DNA from: Gammaproteobacteria bacterium
Lineage (GTDB): Bacteria; Pseudomonadota; Gammaproteobacteria; Eutrophobiales; Eutrophobiaceae
NCBI GenBank assembly: GCA_012103475.1
Contig: WLWS01000004.1
Span: forward strand, 62,001-126,000
Direction: 5' to 3'
DNA: 64,000 nucleotides
Shown here: piece after piece, positions 21,116-29,847 of the stretch
How the letters are laid out: the number at the start of each line of letters is the position of its first letter
Numbering within the stretch: the first letter of the stretch is position 1
The notes under the pieces: generated by a model
The model's database searches: none
What the model saw: the letters and a program-made list of their open reading frames with translations, nothing else
Told to the model about the DNA's origin: nothing
Position numbers and translations under genes: made by a program

Positions 21116-21979
21116 ATGAGCGAAAAACCTACCGATCCGGGCATATTGCGGGATATCCCTATTTTCAGCTCACTTTCTGAAGCTGAATTGAGCGAAATCC
21201 TCAAGTCAGAAGACAATAGTATTGAAGAATTCGGCCCCAAAGAAGTCATTATTCGTGAATCGGAGATTGGCGATTGCATGTTCGTAATGATGGATGGGAT
21301 CGCAGAAGTCTCGATTCGCAGCGGTGGTGGTGGTCGTGAGGTGACTATTGCGACTTTGAGGCCGGGTGACTTTTTCGGTGAGGCTTCATTATTACCGGAA
21401 AATACAGATCGGCGAAATGCCAGCGTACGTGCTATGCATCAGTGCACGGTGTTCAAAATTGACAAGAGACACGTTCTTCTCAGCGTCAAGGCTGAATTCG
21501 ATGAGGAGGAAGAAATTACCGTTCGTAAAGCCTCGCCTCTTGGAGACGAGGTTGTCACACTTCTGAAGGGCATGCGTCTGTTCAACAGTCTCGCTGATGA
21601 GGAACTTGCCGCCATCGGCAACTGGACAGAAATCCTCACAGTCGGCCCCGGTGATTTCGTTCTGAAAGAGTCCGAATCTGGCGATTTTCTTTACGTCGTA
21701 CTCGATGGCACCGTGGAAATCTTCACGCTTGATGAAGATGGCAAAATAACCATGCTTGCCGAGCACGGTCGTGGTAATTATTTTGGAGAACAGGCTTTAT
21801 TGCCGGGCAGCAGCGGTACGCGTAATGCCTACGTAAGAAGTAACGATGAGGTTAGATTAATCCAGGTTCCAAAAGAATATTTCAGACTCGTTATTAATCG
21901 CGATAGTGTATTGTTCGAAGCACTGAAAAAAATTGGCGCTGCGCAAAACGAAGAAATTAAAAAAATACACGGCTCCTGA
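21116..21979 (+). CDS. Protein with two cyclic-nucleotide-binding domains
   Basis: 287 residues: two CNB domains in tandem (about 12-130 and 150-275), no signal peptide, no helix-turn-helix and no catalytic domain. Both phosphate-binding cassettes look intact: FGEASLLPENTDRRNASV and FGEQALLPGSSGTRNAYV keep the Gly-Glu and the Arg that hold cyclic phosphate. The layout resembles the regulatory subunit of eukaryotic protein kinase A without its docking region. It is probably a cNMP sensor that acts on a partner. The neighbouring yadGH genes run the same way, but a link is not shown. Confidence 0.9.
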   Translation: MSEKPTDPGILRDIPIFSSLSEAELSEILKSEDNSIEEFGPKEVIIRESEIGDCMFVMMDGIAEVSIRSGGGGREVTIATLRPGDFFGEASLLPENTDRRNASVRAMHQCTVFKIDKRHVLLSVKAEFDEEEEITVRKASPLGDEVVTLLKGMRLFNSLADEELAAIGNWTEILTVGPGDFVLKESESGDFLYVVLDGTVEIFTLDEDGKITMLAEHGRGNYFGEQALLPGSSGTRNAYVRSNDEVRLIQVPKEYFRLVINRDSVLFEALKKIGAAQNEEIKKIHGS

Positions 21980-22050
21980 TTTACCCGCCAATCGTTTCAA
22001 TTTAAGTCGGAATTGAATCTAATCAGTCTTTCTCCGATACTCATGTCTGT

Positions 22051-22977
22051 ATGAATGCCCTAGATATTAAACAACTAAAAAAGACTTACAGCAACGGAAA
22101 AACTGCGCTGCAGGGTATCGACCTTCAGGTAAAGGAGGGTGACTTTTTCGCTTTGCTCGGACCAAACGGTGCTGGCAAGTCAACTACCATTGGTATTATT
22201 TCTTCTCTGGTCAACAAATCGGCTGGTGAAATTTCAGTCTTTGATTACAACATCGACACACGACTCTCAATGGCAAAAGCCTGTCTTGGCATCGTGCCAC
22301 AGGAAATTAACTTTTCTCTTTTCGAGACCACTATCGAAGTAGTTTTGAACCAAGCCGGTTACTATGGAATACCTCGCAAACTGGCGAAAATTCGTGCAGA
22401 GAAGGTATTTAGAGAACTGGATTTGTGGGACAGACGTAACGATATCTCACGCACTCTCTCCGGAGGTTTCAAACGCCGGCTGATGATTGCGCGCGCGCTG
22501 ATACATGAACCAAGACTTCTGATTCTTGACGAACCGACTGCTGGCGTAGACGTTGAGCTACGCCGTTCCATGTGGGATTTTTTACGTCAACTTAATCGTA
22601 GTGGAACTACAATCGTGCTGACGACCCATTATCTCGAGGAGGCTGAAAGCCTTTGCGAAAATATCGCAATTATCGATAACGGTCAGATCATTGAACACAG
22701 TTCTATGAAAGAATTACTCGGCAAACTGAACGTAGAAACCTTTATTGTCGAACTGGAAGATGAAGTAACAGATTTACAGGAAAATAAGCAATATCCTCTT
22801 CATCAGATATCAGCAAACAGTATCGAAGTGGAAGTAAACAAGTCGCAGAATATTAACGAATTAATTGATTACTTCAGTAGTAATAATATTGGCGTGCGCA
22901 GTTTACGTAGCAAATCTAACAGGCTTGAAGAATTATTTATCAGGTTATTAAGTAATAATAATAGCGAAGAACACTGA
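22051..22977 (+). CDS. yadG: ABC-2 type transporter ATP-binding protein, YadG-like
   Basis: A 308-residue ATPase, the same length as E. coli YadG and closely similar through the whole chain. Walker A is GPNGAGKST (about 36-44), the signature LSGGFKRRLMIARAL, Walker B LLILDEPTAGVD, and the switch histidine TTHYLEEAE. The substrate of this exporter is unknown. The permease gene follows after two bases. No clear ribosome site precedes the ATG. Confidence 0.95.
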   Translation: MNALDIKQLKKTYSNGKTALQGIDLQVKEGDFFALLGPNGAGKSTTIGIISSLVNKSAGEISVFDYNIDTRLSMAKACLGIVPQEINFSLFETTIEVVLNQAGYYGIPRKLAKIRAEKVFRELDLWDRRNDISRTLSGGFKRRLMIARALIHEPRLLILDEPTAGVDVELRRSMWDFLRQLNRSGTTIVLTTHYLEEAESLCENIAIIDNGQIIEHSSMKELLGKLNVETFIVELEDEVTDLQENKQYPLHQISANSIEVEVNKSQNINELIDYFSSNNIGVRSLRSKSNRLEELFIRLLSNNNSEEH

Positions 22978-22979
22978 GT

Positions 22980-23753
22980 ATGACTGCAGATAAAATCTTC
23001 GTTGCTTATCAGACGATAATCATAAAGGAAATTACCCGTTTTACCCGTATCTGGGTACAAACAATATTACCGCCTGCAATTAGCATGACACTCTATTTTG
23101 TGATTTTCGGTAGCCTCATTGGATCTCGAATCGGTAAGATGCAGAACCTTGATTATATGGAATTCATTGCACCCGGTATTGTGATGATGTCGATCATCAA
23201 TAATTCCTACTCAAATGTAGTCTCATCTTTTTTCGGTGCCAAACTTCAGGGGCATATTCAGGAAATGCTGGTGGCACCTGTCCCGAATATTATTATTCTC
23301 GCCGGGTACGTAACAGGTGGAGTTATCAGGGGTCTTCTGGTTGGCCTTATTGTGACAATAGTTGCTCTATTTTTTACGGATCTACAAGTCGACAATTATC
23401 TTATCGTTTTTACTGTCGTCGTGCTTACTTCAATATTATTTTCTCTTGGTGGAATGGTAAACGCTGTATTCGCACAAAAATTCGACGATATTTCTATTAT
23501 TCCAACCTTCGTACTGACCCCCCTCATTTATCTGGGAGGTGTATTTTATTCTATCGATATGCTGCCCGAATTCTGGCAGTCAGTGTCACATTTTAATCCA
23601 ATACTCTATATGGTGAATGCGTTTCGATATGGAATGCTGGGTGTATCAGATATCAATATTGTTCATGCCTTCAGCATAATACTACTATTTATTGCTTTAT
23701 TATTTTGCTATTCACTTTACCTGCTTGAAAAAGGTATTGGCTTAAAGAGTTAA
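22980..23753 (+). CDS. yadH: ABC-2 type transporter permease, YadH-like
   Basis: A 257-residue integral membrane protein with about six helices. The stretch FTRIWVQTILPPAISMTLYF near the start and LTPLIYLGGVFYSIDMLP late in the chain match E. coli YadH. It forms the export channel with the YadG-like ATPase. Its end overlaps the convergent dehydrogenase gene by four bases, so no terminator fits between them. Confidence 0.94.
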   Translation: MTADKIFVAYQTIIIKEITRFTRIWVQTILPPAISMTLYFVIFGSLIGSRIGKMQNLDYMEFIAPGIVMMSIINNSYSNVVSSFFGAKLQGHIQEMLVAPVPNIIILAGYVTGGVIRGLLVGLIVTIVALFFTDLQVDNYLIVFTVVVLTSILFSLGGMVNAVFAQKFDDISIIPTFVLTPLIYLGGVFYSIDMLPEFWQSVSHFNPILYMVNAFRYGMLGVSDINIVHAFSIILLFIALLFCYSLYLLEKGIGLKS

Positions 23754-24766
23754 AATTTGTCTTTAAGTCTGTCAAGAATTTCCTGAGTAAACTCACGGGT
23801 GCCAAGCGAACCACCAATATCACCAGTGCAAGCACCATCTGCAATAGCGGAGAGTATAGCCAGTCTCAGTTCGTGACCAATGTCATAGCGATCGATGTGA
23901 TCAAGCAACATGCCGAATGCAAGTAAGATAGCAGTAGGGTTACATTTATTCTTGCCGGCAATATCGGGAGCCGTACCGCCAGAAGGATCAAACATGGCTA
24001 TATCAACTTCATCGTTCTCAGTGAAACTGAAATTTCCACTGGCCCCGGTTCCAATACTACCAATCAAGCCACTTGCCATATCAGAAAGAAAATCACCATA
24101 CTCATTAATGACTACGACAACCTGGTAATCCTCAGGTTTAAGGATAATTTTCGCGAGTAGTGCATCAAACAATTCCACATTATGAGGAATGTCCTGAAAA
24201 TCCTGATGGACATCTTCGACAACCTGCTGAAACAAACCATCGGTTGCTCGCTGGATAGTGTGTTTTGATGAAGAAGTAACTCTCAGCTGTTTCTTTCTCG
24301 CAAATTCAAAAGCGAAACGCGCCGCCTGACGACAGGGATCACGCTCCACCAGTCTGATCGAAATAGCTGAATCTTTACCGATCATCCTTCCCGGATCATC
24401 GTATGTTCCACCGGTCGCTATTCTGACTATATATAAAAATACTTCTTCAGTGAAATTGGAATCGATTCCCTTTATGGAAATAACCGGTCGTAAAATAACA
24501 CTGAAATTACACATTCTGCGAATAACGGCATTCGGACTGCTGACGTTTGTGACTGTAGGGTACTTGATCGATAATCGCGTTGATTTCATCGACTCGAGTA
24601 CGTGATCGAACAAATCTCTATTACCAGACTCGCGATTTTCGAGAGACAGATCGAAAGGGAGAAAATCAAATTTTATCGGCAACGCTTCAGCAATGGCGTG
24701 AACCGACTCACGTAGTTCAGGTCCTATTCCATCACCAAGTAACTCAGTAACTTTAATTGCCGTCAT
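23750..24766 (-). CDS. Divergent isocitrate/isopropylmalate-type dehydrogenase
   Basis: A 338-residue member of the beta-decarboxylating dehydrogenase family: LLGDGIGPEL opens it, the metal-binding aspartates are kept (ELFDALL and NEYGDFLSDMA), and PDIAGK-NPTA stands near the end. Several key positions are changed. The cofactor-loop motif normally reading HGSAP is SGGTAP, losing its histidine. The substrate motif RExxEGxY has become VRIATGGTY. The true leuB lies at 38513. So this is a paralogue with altered substrate or cofactor, or one that has lost activity. It sits 38 bases downstream of dat on the same strand. Confidence 0.88.
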   Translation of the reverse strand: MTAIKVTELLGDGIGPELRESVHAIAEALPIKFDFLPFDLSLENRESGNRDLFDHVLESMKSTRLSIKYPTVTNVSSPNAVIRRMCNFSVILRPVISIKGIDSNFTEEVFLYIVRIATGGTYDDPGRMIGKDSAISIRLVERDPCRQAARFAFEFARKKQLRVTSSSKHTIQRATDGLFQQVVEDVHQDFQDIPHNVELFDALLAKIILKPEDYQVVVVINEYGDFLSDMASGLIGSIGTGASGNFSFTENDEVDIAMFDPSGGTAPDIAGKNKCNPTAILLAFGMLLDHIDRYDIGHELRLAILSAIADGACTGDIGGSLGTREFTQEILDRLKDKF

Positions 24767-24804
24767 TATTTATCTCCTGTTTCGTTACAACGCTTAACTT
24801 ACAC

Positions 24805-25656
24805 TTACTTTAGCATGCCCGGATTACTTTTAAATTCTTTAAACAACTGGTCGACTTTTTTCCACATCGGCCCCGTCTTTCCGTCTGCTACGTCGCGTTC
24901 GTCTACCCGGACGACTGGAGCAACTCCCATGCTCGAACTTGTCAGCCAAACTTCATCTGCTGATTCAAGATCAGATACAGGAACTGAATCTTCAGAATAC
25001 TGAATCCCGGCGTAATCCAGAAGCTCCAGCAATAAATCCCGGGTAATACCAGGTAAGACGCTGCCATCTTTCCTTGCTGTCACAACGGTGCTGTTTTTGA
25101 CGACAAAGACATTGCTGGCAGCTCCTTCCGTCACCATGCCGTCCCTTATTAATATAGTCTCCACAGCACCATCGGCATCATTTGCCTTTCGCTTTAGCAT
25201 TACGTTGGCCAGCAATGCTGTTGTCTTAATATGACAATAGTCCCAACGTATATCCTCATGGGTTATTACTTTTACACCTGGGGCAAGATCCTGTTCTCTG
25301 ACTTCTCTACTCATAACAAAAACTGTCGGTTGGAGGTCATTCATGTGTAAATGTTCTCTATCGCTAACCCCACGGGTGACCTGCATATATAGAGAACGAC
25401 TCGAATTTGACGGGTTCTTTTTAAGTACATCAGTAAGAATTTGTTGCCATTGCGATTCAGAAAAAGGATTGGCAATAGCTATGGCATTTAGACTGTTGTT
25501 CAGGCGTTGAAGATGTTCCTGAACTCTAAAAATATTCTCATTATAAACTGGTATAACCTCGTATACAGAGTCAGCAAAGGTAAATCCCCTATCCAGCACT
25601 GACACTCTAGCCTCAGTAACCGGCAGAAACTCACCATTGAGATAAACAATCGACAT
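24805..25656 (-). CDS. dat: D-alanine aminotransferase (class IV PLP)
   Basis: A 283-residue fold-type IV aminotransferase. The PLP lysine is Lys144 (HIKTTALLANV), with LDRGFTFADSVYE near 21-33 and TEGAASNVF near 175. The D-amino-acid type (rather than IlvE) is inferred from length, motif form and location beside dacA. It would make D-alanine or D-glutamate for peptidoglycan. Eight bases separate it from dacA. Confidence 0.9.
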   Translation of the reverse strand: MSIVYLNGEFLPVTEARVSVLDRGFTFADSVYEVIPVYNENIFRVQEHLQRLNNSLNAIAIANPFSESQWQQILTDVLKKNPSNSSRSLYMQVTRGVSDREHLHMNDLQPTVFVMSREVREQDLAPGVKVITHEDIRWDYCHIKTTALLANVMLKRKANDADGAVETILIRDGMVTEGAASNVFVVKNSTVVTARKDGSVLPGITRDLLLELLDYAGIQYSEDSVPVSDLESADEVWLTSSSMGVAPVVRVDERDVADGKTGPMWKKVDQLFKEFKSNPGMLK

Positions 25657-25664
25657 AAGCTTCC

Positions 25665-26801
25665 TTATTCGAATAGTAACTTGATATCGTCTTTTATTCG
25701 GTTCAGAAAGCTACCCTCTGCTACTGAATCAAGTGCGACCAAAGGGCGACTTGCGACTTTCTCGCTTTCCAGAGTAATCGCCAGTGTTCCCTGTACCTGC
25801 GATCGCTCAATCGGTGCAACAATTTGCGGGCTAATTTCGATTTGTGCATCGAGTTTCTTGTACTTCCCGCGAGCGATAGTTACATACAAGTCTTCTTCGA
25901 GGCCTATATCGAAAGTCTCTTTTTCACCTTTCCAGACTTTAGTAGAATTAATCACTTCGCCAGCCACATACAATTTATGCGTTTCATAAAATCTGAATGA
26001 GAAATTAAACAAGGACTGCGTGGCCCGGGTTCGTGCTTTGGTACCTTCTGTTCCCATAACTACTGAAATCAGTCGCATCTCATCCCGTTTCGCGGACGAC
26101 ACAAGACAGTATCCTGCGCTATCGGTGTGACCTGTTTTAATGCCATCAACGCTACTGTCGCGCCATAACATCTGATTGCGATTGTGTTGTTTGATTCCGT
26201 TAAAAGTGAATTCTTTAATGGAGTGCCATGCATATATATCAGGATGATCCTGTATAACGGCGCGGGCCAGTATTGCCATATCTCTTGCCGTTGTGTAGTG
26301 ATCTTCGTGCGGTAAGCCGGTACTATTTACGAAATTAGAACCCGTCATTCCGAGATTAGCGGCATACTGGTTCATTACCTGAACAAACACTTCTTCACTT
26401 CCGGAAATATGTTCAGCCAGCGCGACACTGGCATCATTACCGGACTGTACGATTACACCTTTGAGTAAATCTTCTACCGACACTTCCTTATCAACTTCTA
26501 TAAACATACGCGAACCGGTCATTCTCCAGGCCGCTTCACTTATCATAACCATATCAGTCATTTTTATGTTTCCCTCTGCCAGCTCACTGGAAACAACATA
26601 GACGGTCATCATTTTTGTCAGACTGGCAGGCTCCACCCTCTGATCGATATTCTCTTCGACAAGATAGCGTCCACTATCGAAATCAACTACAAGATACGAA
26701 GTGGCATTGATCTTCGGAGGAGCCGGAACAATAGCCGCCTGCGTATTACCAAGCGAAAAAAGAAATATTATGAACAGTAATTTTTTCCGAACTGACATCA
26801 T
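25665..26801 (-). CDS. dacA: D-alanyl-D-alanine carboxypeptidase (PBP5/6 type)
   Basis: A serine peptidase of peptidase family S11. From the ATG at 26801 it has a signal peptide ending near Ala22, then SLTK (Ser60, Lys63), SGN and KTG (in GIKTGHTDSAG). The C-terminal beta domain and an amphipathic end (NRIKDDIKLLFE), which anchors such enzymes to the inner membrane, are present. It trims the terminal D-Ala of peptidoglycan stem peptides. A TTG five codons upstream (26816) is an alternative start. Confidence 0.95.
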   Translation of the reverse strand: MMSVRKKLLFIIFLFSLGNTQAAIVPAPPKINATSYLVVDFDSGRYLVEENIDQRVEPASLTKMMTVYVVSSELAEGNIKMTDMVMISEAAWRMTGSRMFIEVDKEVSVEDLLKGVIVQSGNDASVALAEHISGSEEVFVQVMNQYAANLGMTGSNFVNSTGLPHEDHYTTARDMAILARAVIQDHPDIYAWHSIKEFTFNGIKQHNRNQMLWRDSSVDGIKTGHTDSAGYCLVSSAKRDEMRLISVVMGTEGTKARTRATQSLFNFSFRFYETHKLYVAGEVINSTKVWKGEKETFDIGLEEDLYVTIARGKYKKLDAQIEISPQIVAPIERSQVQGTLAITLESEKVASRPLVALDSVAEGSFLNRIKDDIKLLFE

Positions 26802-26852
26802 TTTTGATTTACCCAAGCTGTAATTTTAACTATTTGAATTTTCTTAGTATTG

Positions 26853-27731
26853 TTACTCGAGCACAATACGATGCTCGTTAATATTAAAATCTGCTAACTG
26901 ATCAACTATTGAATCGGCCTTGTCAACATCGTACAAAGGTCCAATCTGGACCCGGTATAATAATTTTCCATTTATCGTGGCAGACCTTACATTTACTATA
27001 TTTTCGCCCAGCCCGGCAATCCTGTTTCGCATACGCTCCGCGTTTATCTCGTTGCCAAAGGCACCAACCTGGATGAAAAAACCCTGAGCGCCGGAAGTCA
27101 GTGCCGTTCTCACAGGCGCACCCGGTCCCTTAGTGACGGTTTCTTTTTTGTTTTTCGAGTGTTTTTTGTAGTTGCCGGGATCGATTGCCCGGATTTTTAC
27201 CAGGCCTGTTCCATTTGCGACAATGTCGAGCTTTCGTGCTGCCGTATAGGATAGATCAATAATACGATTTTGATGAAATGGTCCTCTGTCATTTACCTTC
27301 ACAATGATACTACGCTTATTCTTGAGGTTGGTTACTTCTACATAAGTCGGTAGAGGCAAACTTTTGTGTGCTGCGGTCATTGCATACATATCATATGTTT
27401 CACCACTTGATGTGCGTCTACCGTGAAATTTCTTCCCGTACCACGAAGCAATACCTTTTTGCACAAAGTCTTTACTGTTGTCGAGAACATAATATCGCTT
27501 TTCGAAAACCACATAGGATTTCGGGTTTCCATATTTACTTTTGGGTTCCGCACGCGGTACAGCATTGGGAACTTTATCTATATCAATTTTAACTTCGCGA
27601 GATTCAGGTGCGCTGTCCCTTGCGCTGTCTTTCACTTCCTTATTTCCACTACAGGAAACCAGAGTCATGCAAAATAAAGACATTAAAATGTATCTGCGTA
27701 TTTTTATCAGGCGCTCGAACTTGTTTGTCAT
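26853..27731 (-). CDS. rlpA: Septal ring lytic transglycosylase RlpA (lipoprotein)
   Basis: 292 residues from the ATG at 27731, which GAGAG precedes. An upstream start at 27770 would overlap mltB and lengthen the signal peptide without need. The lipobox is LVSC (Cys27). The double-psi beta-barrel domain begins IASWYGKKFHGRRTSSGE and ends RGPFHQNRIIDLS, and a C-terminal SPOR domain (about 215-292, FFIQVGAF) binds denuded glycan at division sites. It lies between mltB and dacA, the conserved order. Confidence 0.95.
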   Translation of the reverse strand: MTNKFERLIKIRRYILMSLFCMTLVSCSGNKEVKDSARDSAPESREVKIDIDKVPNAVPRAEPKSKYGNPKSYVVFEKRYYVLDNSKDFVQKGIASWYGKKFHGRRTSSGETYDMYAMTAAHKSLPLPTYVEVTNLKNKRSIIVKVNDRGPFHQNRIIDLSYTAARKLDIVANGTGLVKIRAIDPGNYKKHSKNKKETVTKGPGAPVRTALTSGAQGFFIQVGAFGNEINAERMRNRIAGLGENIVNVRSATINGKLLYRVQIGPLYDVDKADSIVDQLADFNINEHRIVLE

Positions 27732-27750
27732 TTTACTCTCAACCACGCTT

Positions 27751-28746
27751 TCAGGAAGATTTCTGAGCATTATATTTTTTTAATATCTCAGTAGATAACT
27801 GATACACTGCCATCGCGTAAAGTGCACTGTGATTATAGCGAGTGATGACGTAAAAATTATGAAAGCCAAGCCAGAACTCGGGTTCTTTTTTCTGCTCGTA
27901 TTCCAGAAATTTAATTTTCATGTCCTGCTCCGGCATTTGCTTGCCACTAATTCCATACTGAGCGAGTTCTGAGCTATTCATATGTAATTCCAGGCCTTTT
28001 GATAAAACCGCAAGATATTTGTCGTTTTCAACCTCTGCCCGTGTAGCAACCATTTCACCGGCCTTCCAGCCATGTACTTTGAAATAGTTTCCTACGCTTC
28101 CGATTGCATCTACCGGGTTATCCCAGATATCTATCTTATTATCACTATCGAAGTCTGCGGCATAACTACGATAGCTACTGGAAATAAATTGTGGAATCCC
28201 CATCGCTCCGGCGTAAGATCCTTTAACCTGCATAGGATCCAAACCCTGTTCCCGACACAAAAGCAAAAAATGTTTTAGCTCGCTGCGAAAAAAACGACTT
28301 CTTTTAGGGTATTCAAATGCGAGTGTCGATAGCGAGTTAATTACCTTATATTTACCGGCGTGTTTACCATAACGTGTTTCCACACCGATTATGGCTACTA
28401 TTATTTCCACAGGCACGCCATACTTCTGCTCTGCTCTACGTAAAGTCTCTTCATTCTCCTGAAGAAATTTCACACCGAGTTTTATTCTGTCTGCTGTGAG
28501 AAAGATCGGTCGATACTTGTACCATGGTTTAGCTTCAGCTGGTCTCGAAATAGCCTTAATTATTGATTCTCTAATCTTTGCCTGATCAAAAATATTCTTG
28601 AGATTCGCTTCATCAAATTCATGTTCATTTACCATTTCATCTATAAACTGCTTAACATCGGTACGACTACTTAATGTATCTGAACTTGCAGTATGTATAA
28701 AACCTAGCAGGCTAATCAGCAGAAAAAATGACTTGATTGTGTTCAT
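27751..28746 (-). CDS. mltB: Membrane-bound lytic transglycosylase B
   Basis: A 331-residue family 3 lytic transglycosylase. The catalytic glutamate is Glu123 in IIGVETRYG, and GSYAGAMGIPQFISSSY forms the substrate groove. The signal peptide (FLLISLLGFIHTA) has no lipobox cysteine, so the protein is probably periplasmic and soluble, unlike E. coli MltB. It lies in the rodA-mltB-rlpA run. Confidence 0.95.
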   Translation of the reverse strand: MNTIKSFFLLISLLGFIHTASSDTLSSRTDVKQFIDEMVNEHEFDEANLKNIFDQAKIRESIIKAISRPAEAKPWYKYRPIFLTADRIKLGVKFLQENEETLRRAEQKYGVPVEIIVAIIGVETRYGKHAGKYKVINSLSTLAFEYPKRSRFFRSELKHFLLLCREQGLDPMQVKGSYAGAMGIPQFISSSYRSYAADFDSDNKIDIWDNPVDAIGSVGNYFKVHGWKAGEMVATRAEVENDKYLAVLSKGLELHMNSSELAQYGISGKQMPEQDMKIKFLEYEQKKEPEFWLGFHNFYVITRYNHSALYAMAVYQLSTEILKKYNAQKSS

Positions 28747-28755
28747 ATTATGTTT

Positions 28756-29847
28756 TTAATCCGATAGTAAGCGTCTGTGTGTGTGAATAGCCATCATTAT
28801 TCCGAAGGCCAACATTAAGGTAACCATTGACGTTCCACCGTGGCTTATCAGAGGTAAGGGAATTCCTACCACGGGTAACTGTCCGATTACCATTCCCATA
28901 TTAACAAAAACGTAAACGAAAAAAGTAAAAGTTAAGCCGGAACCAAGTAATCGACCAAAAGTGTTTTGTGCATTAAGCGATATATAGAGTCCGCGTACGA
29001 TAATAAACATGTATACACAAATTAATAATAAAACACCCATCAATCCAAATTCTTCGCAAAATACGGCGAAAATAAAATCAGTTGAGCGCTCAGGTAAAAA
29101 CTCAAGATGTGACTGTGTTCCATTCAGCCAGCCTTTACCATAGAGCCCTCCCGAACCAATCGCTATCTTTGATTGAATAATGTGATAGCCCGAACCGAGT
29201 GGGTCTTTCTCAGGATCAAGCAAAGTTAAGACTCTCTGCTTCTGATAATCGTGCATTAGAAACCAGAGTACCGGTGTTGAAAGCGCCGCACTCAGCCCGA
29301 ACCCTATAATCAGACGCCAACTCACACCGGCTACAAACAATATTGAAAGACCGGCAGCTGCCACCAGCAAACTGGTACCTAGATCGGGCTGCCTGGCAAT
29401 CAATAAAACCGGAATAACAATTAATACAGTAGCGTAGAATATTCTGACGAGACCCGGTGGCAAGTGTCTGTCCGCAAAAAACCAGGCCAGCAGTATTGGT
29501 AAAGCAAGTTTCATTAATTCTGACGGCTGGAACCTGACAAAACCCAGATTAAGCCAACGTTGGGCACCTTTGCCAATTTCGCCGGTAATCAGTACCAAAG
29601 CCAGCAATATGATTCCCAGCAGATAGATCCAGACAGACATCCGCGCCAGTCGGGCTGGCGATATTTGCGCAATCATTAACATTAATAGCAGAGCCAGACC
29701 CATACGTGTCGCCTGCCTGTATATCAGGGCCATATCCTGACCACTGGCGCTGTAAAGTACCAACAATCCAATGGAACAGAGTAAAAACAGACCAAAAAGA
29801 AGAGGAACGTCAATGTGCAATCTATGTGAAAAGGATCGATCTTCCAC
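28756..29847 (-). CDS. rodA: Rod-shape peptidoglycan glycosyltransferase RodA
   Basis: A 363-residue SEDS-family polymerase with about ten membrane helices. FVRFQPSELMKLALP and VVGIPLPLISHGGTSM are family marks. It polymerises glycan strands for side-wall growth together with PBP2, whose stop codon overlaps its start by one base. Confidence 0.97.
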   Translation of the reverse strand: MEDRSFSHRLHIDVPLLFGLFLLCSIGLLVLYSASGQDMALIYRQATRMGLALLLMLMIAQISPARLARMSVWIYLLGIILLALVLITGEIGKGAQRWLNLGFVRFQPSELMKLALPILLAWFFADRHLPPGLVRIFYATVLIVIPVLLIARQPDLGTSLLVAAAGLSILFVAGVSWRLIIGFGLSAALSTPVLWFLMHDYQKQRVLTLLDPEKDPLGSGYHIIQSKIAIGSGGLYGKGWLNGTQSHLEFLPERSTDFIFAVFCEEFGLMGVLLLICVYMFIIVRGLYISLNAQNTFGRLLGSGLTFTFFVYVFVNMGMVIGQLPVVGIPLPLISHGGTSMVTLMLAFGIMMAIHTHRRLLSD

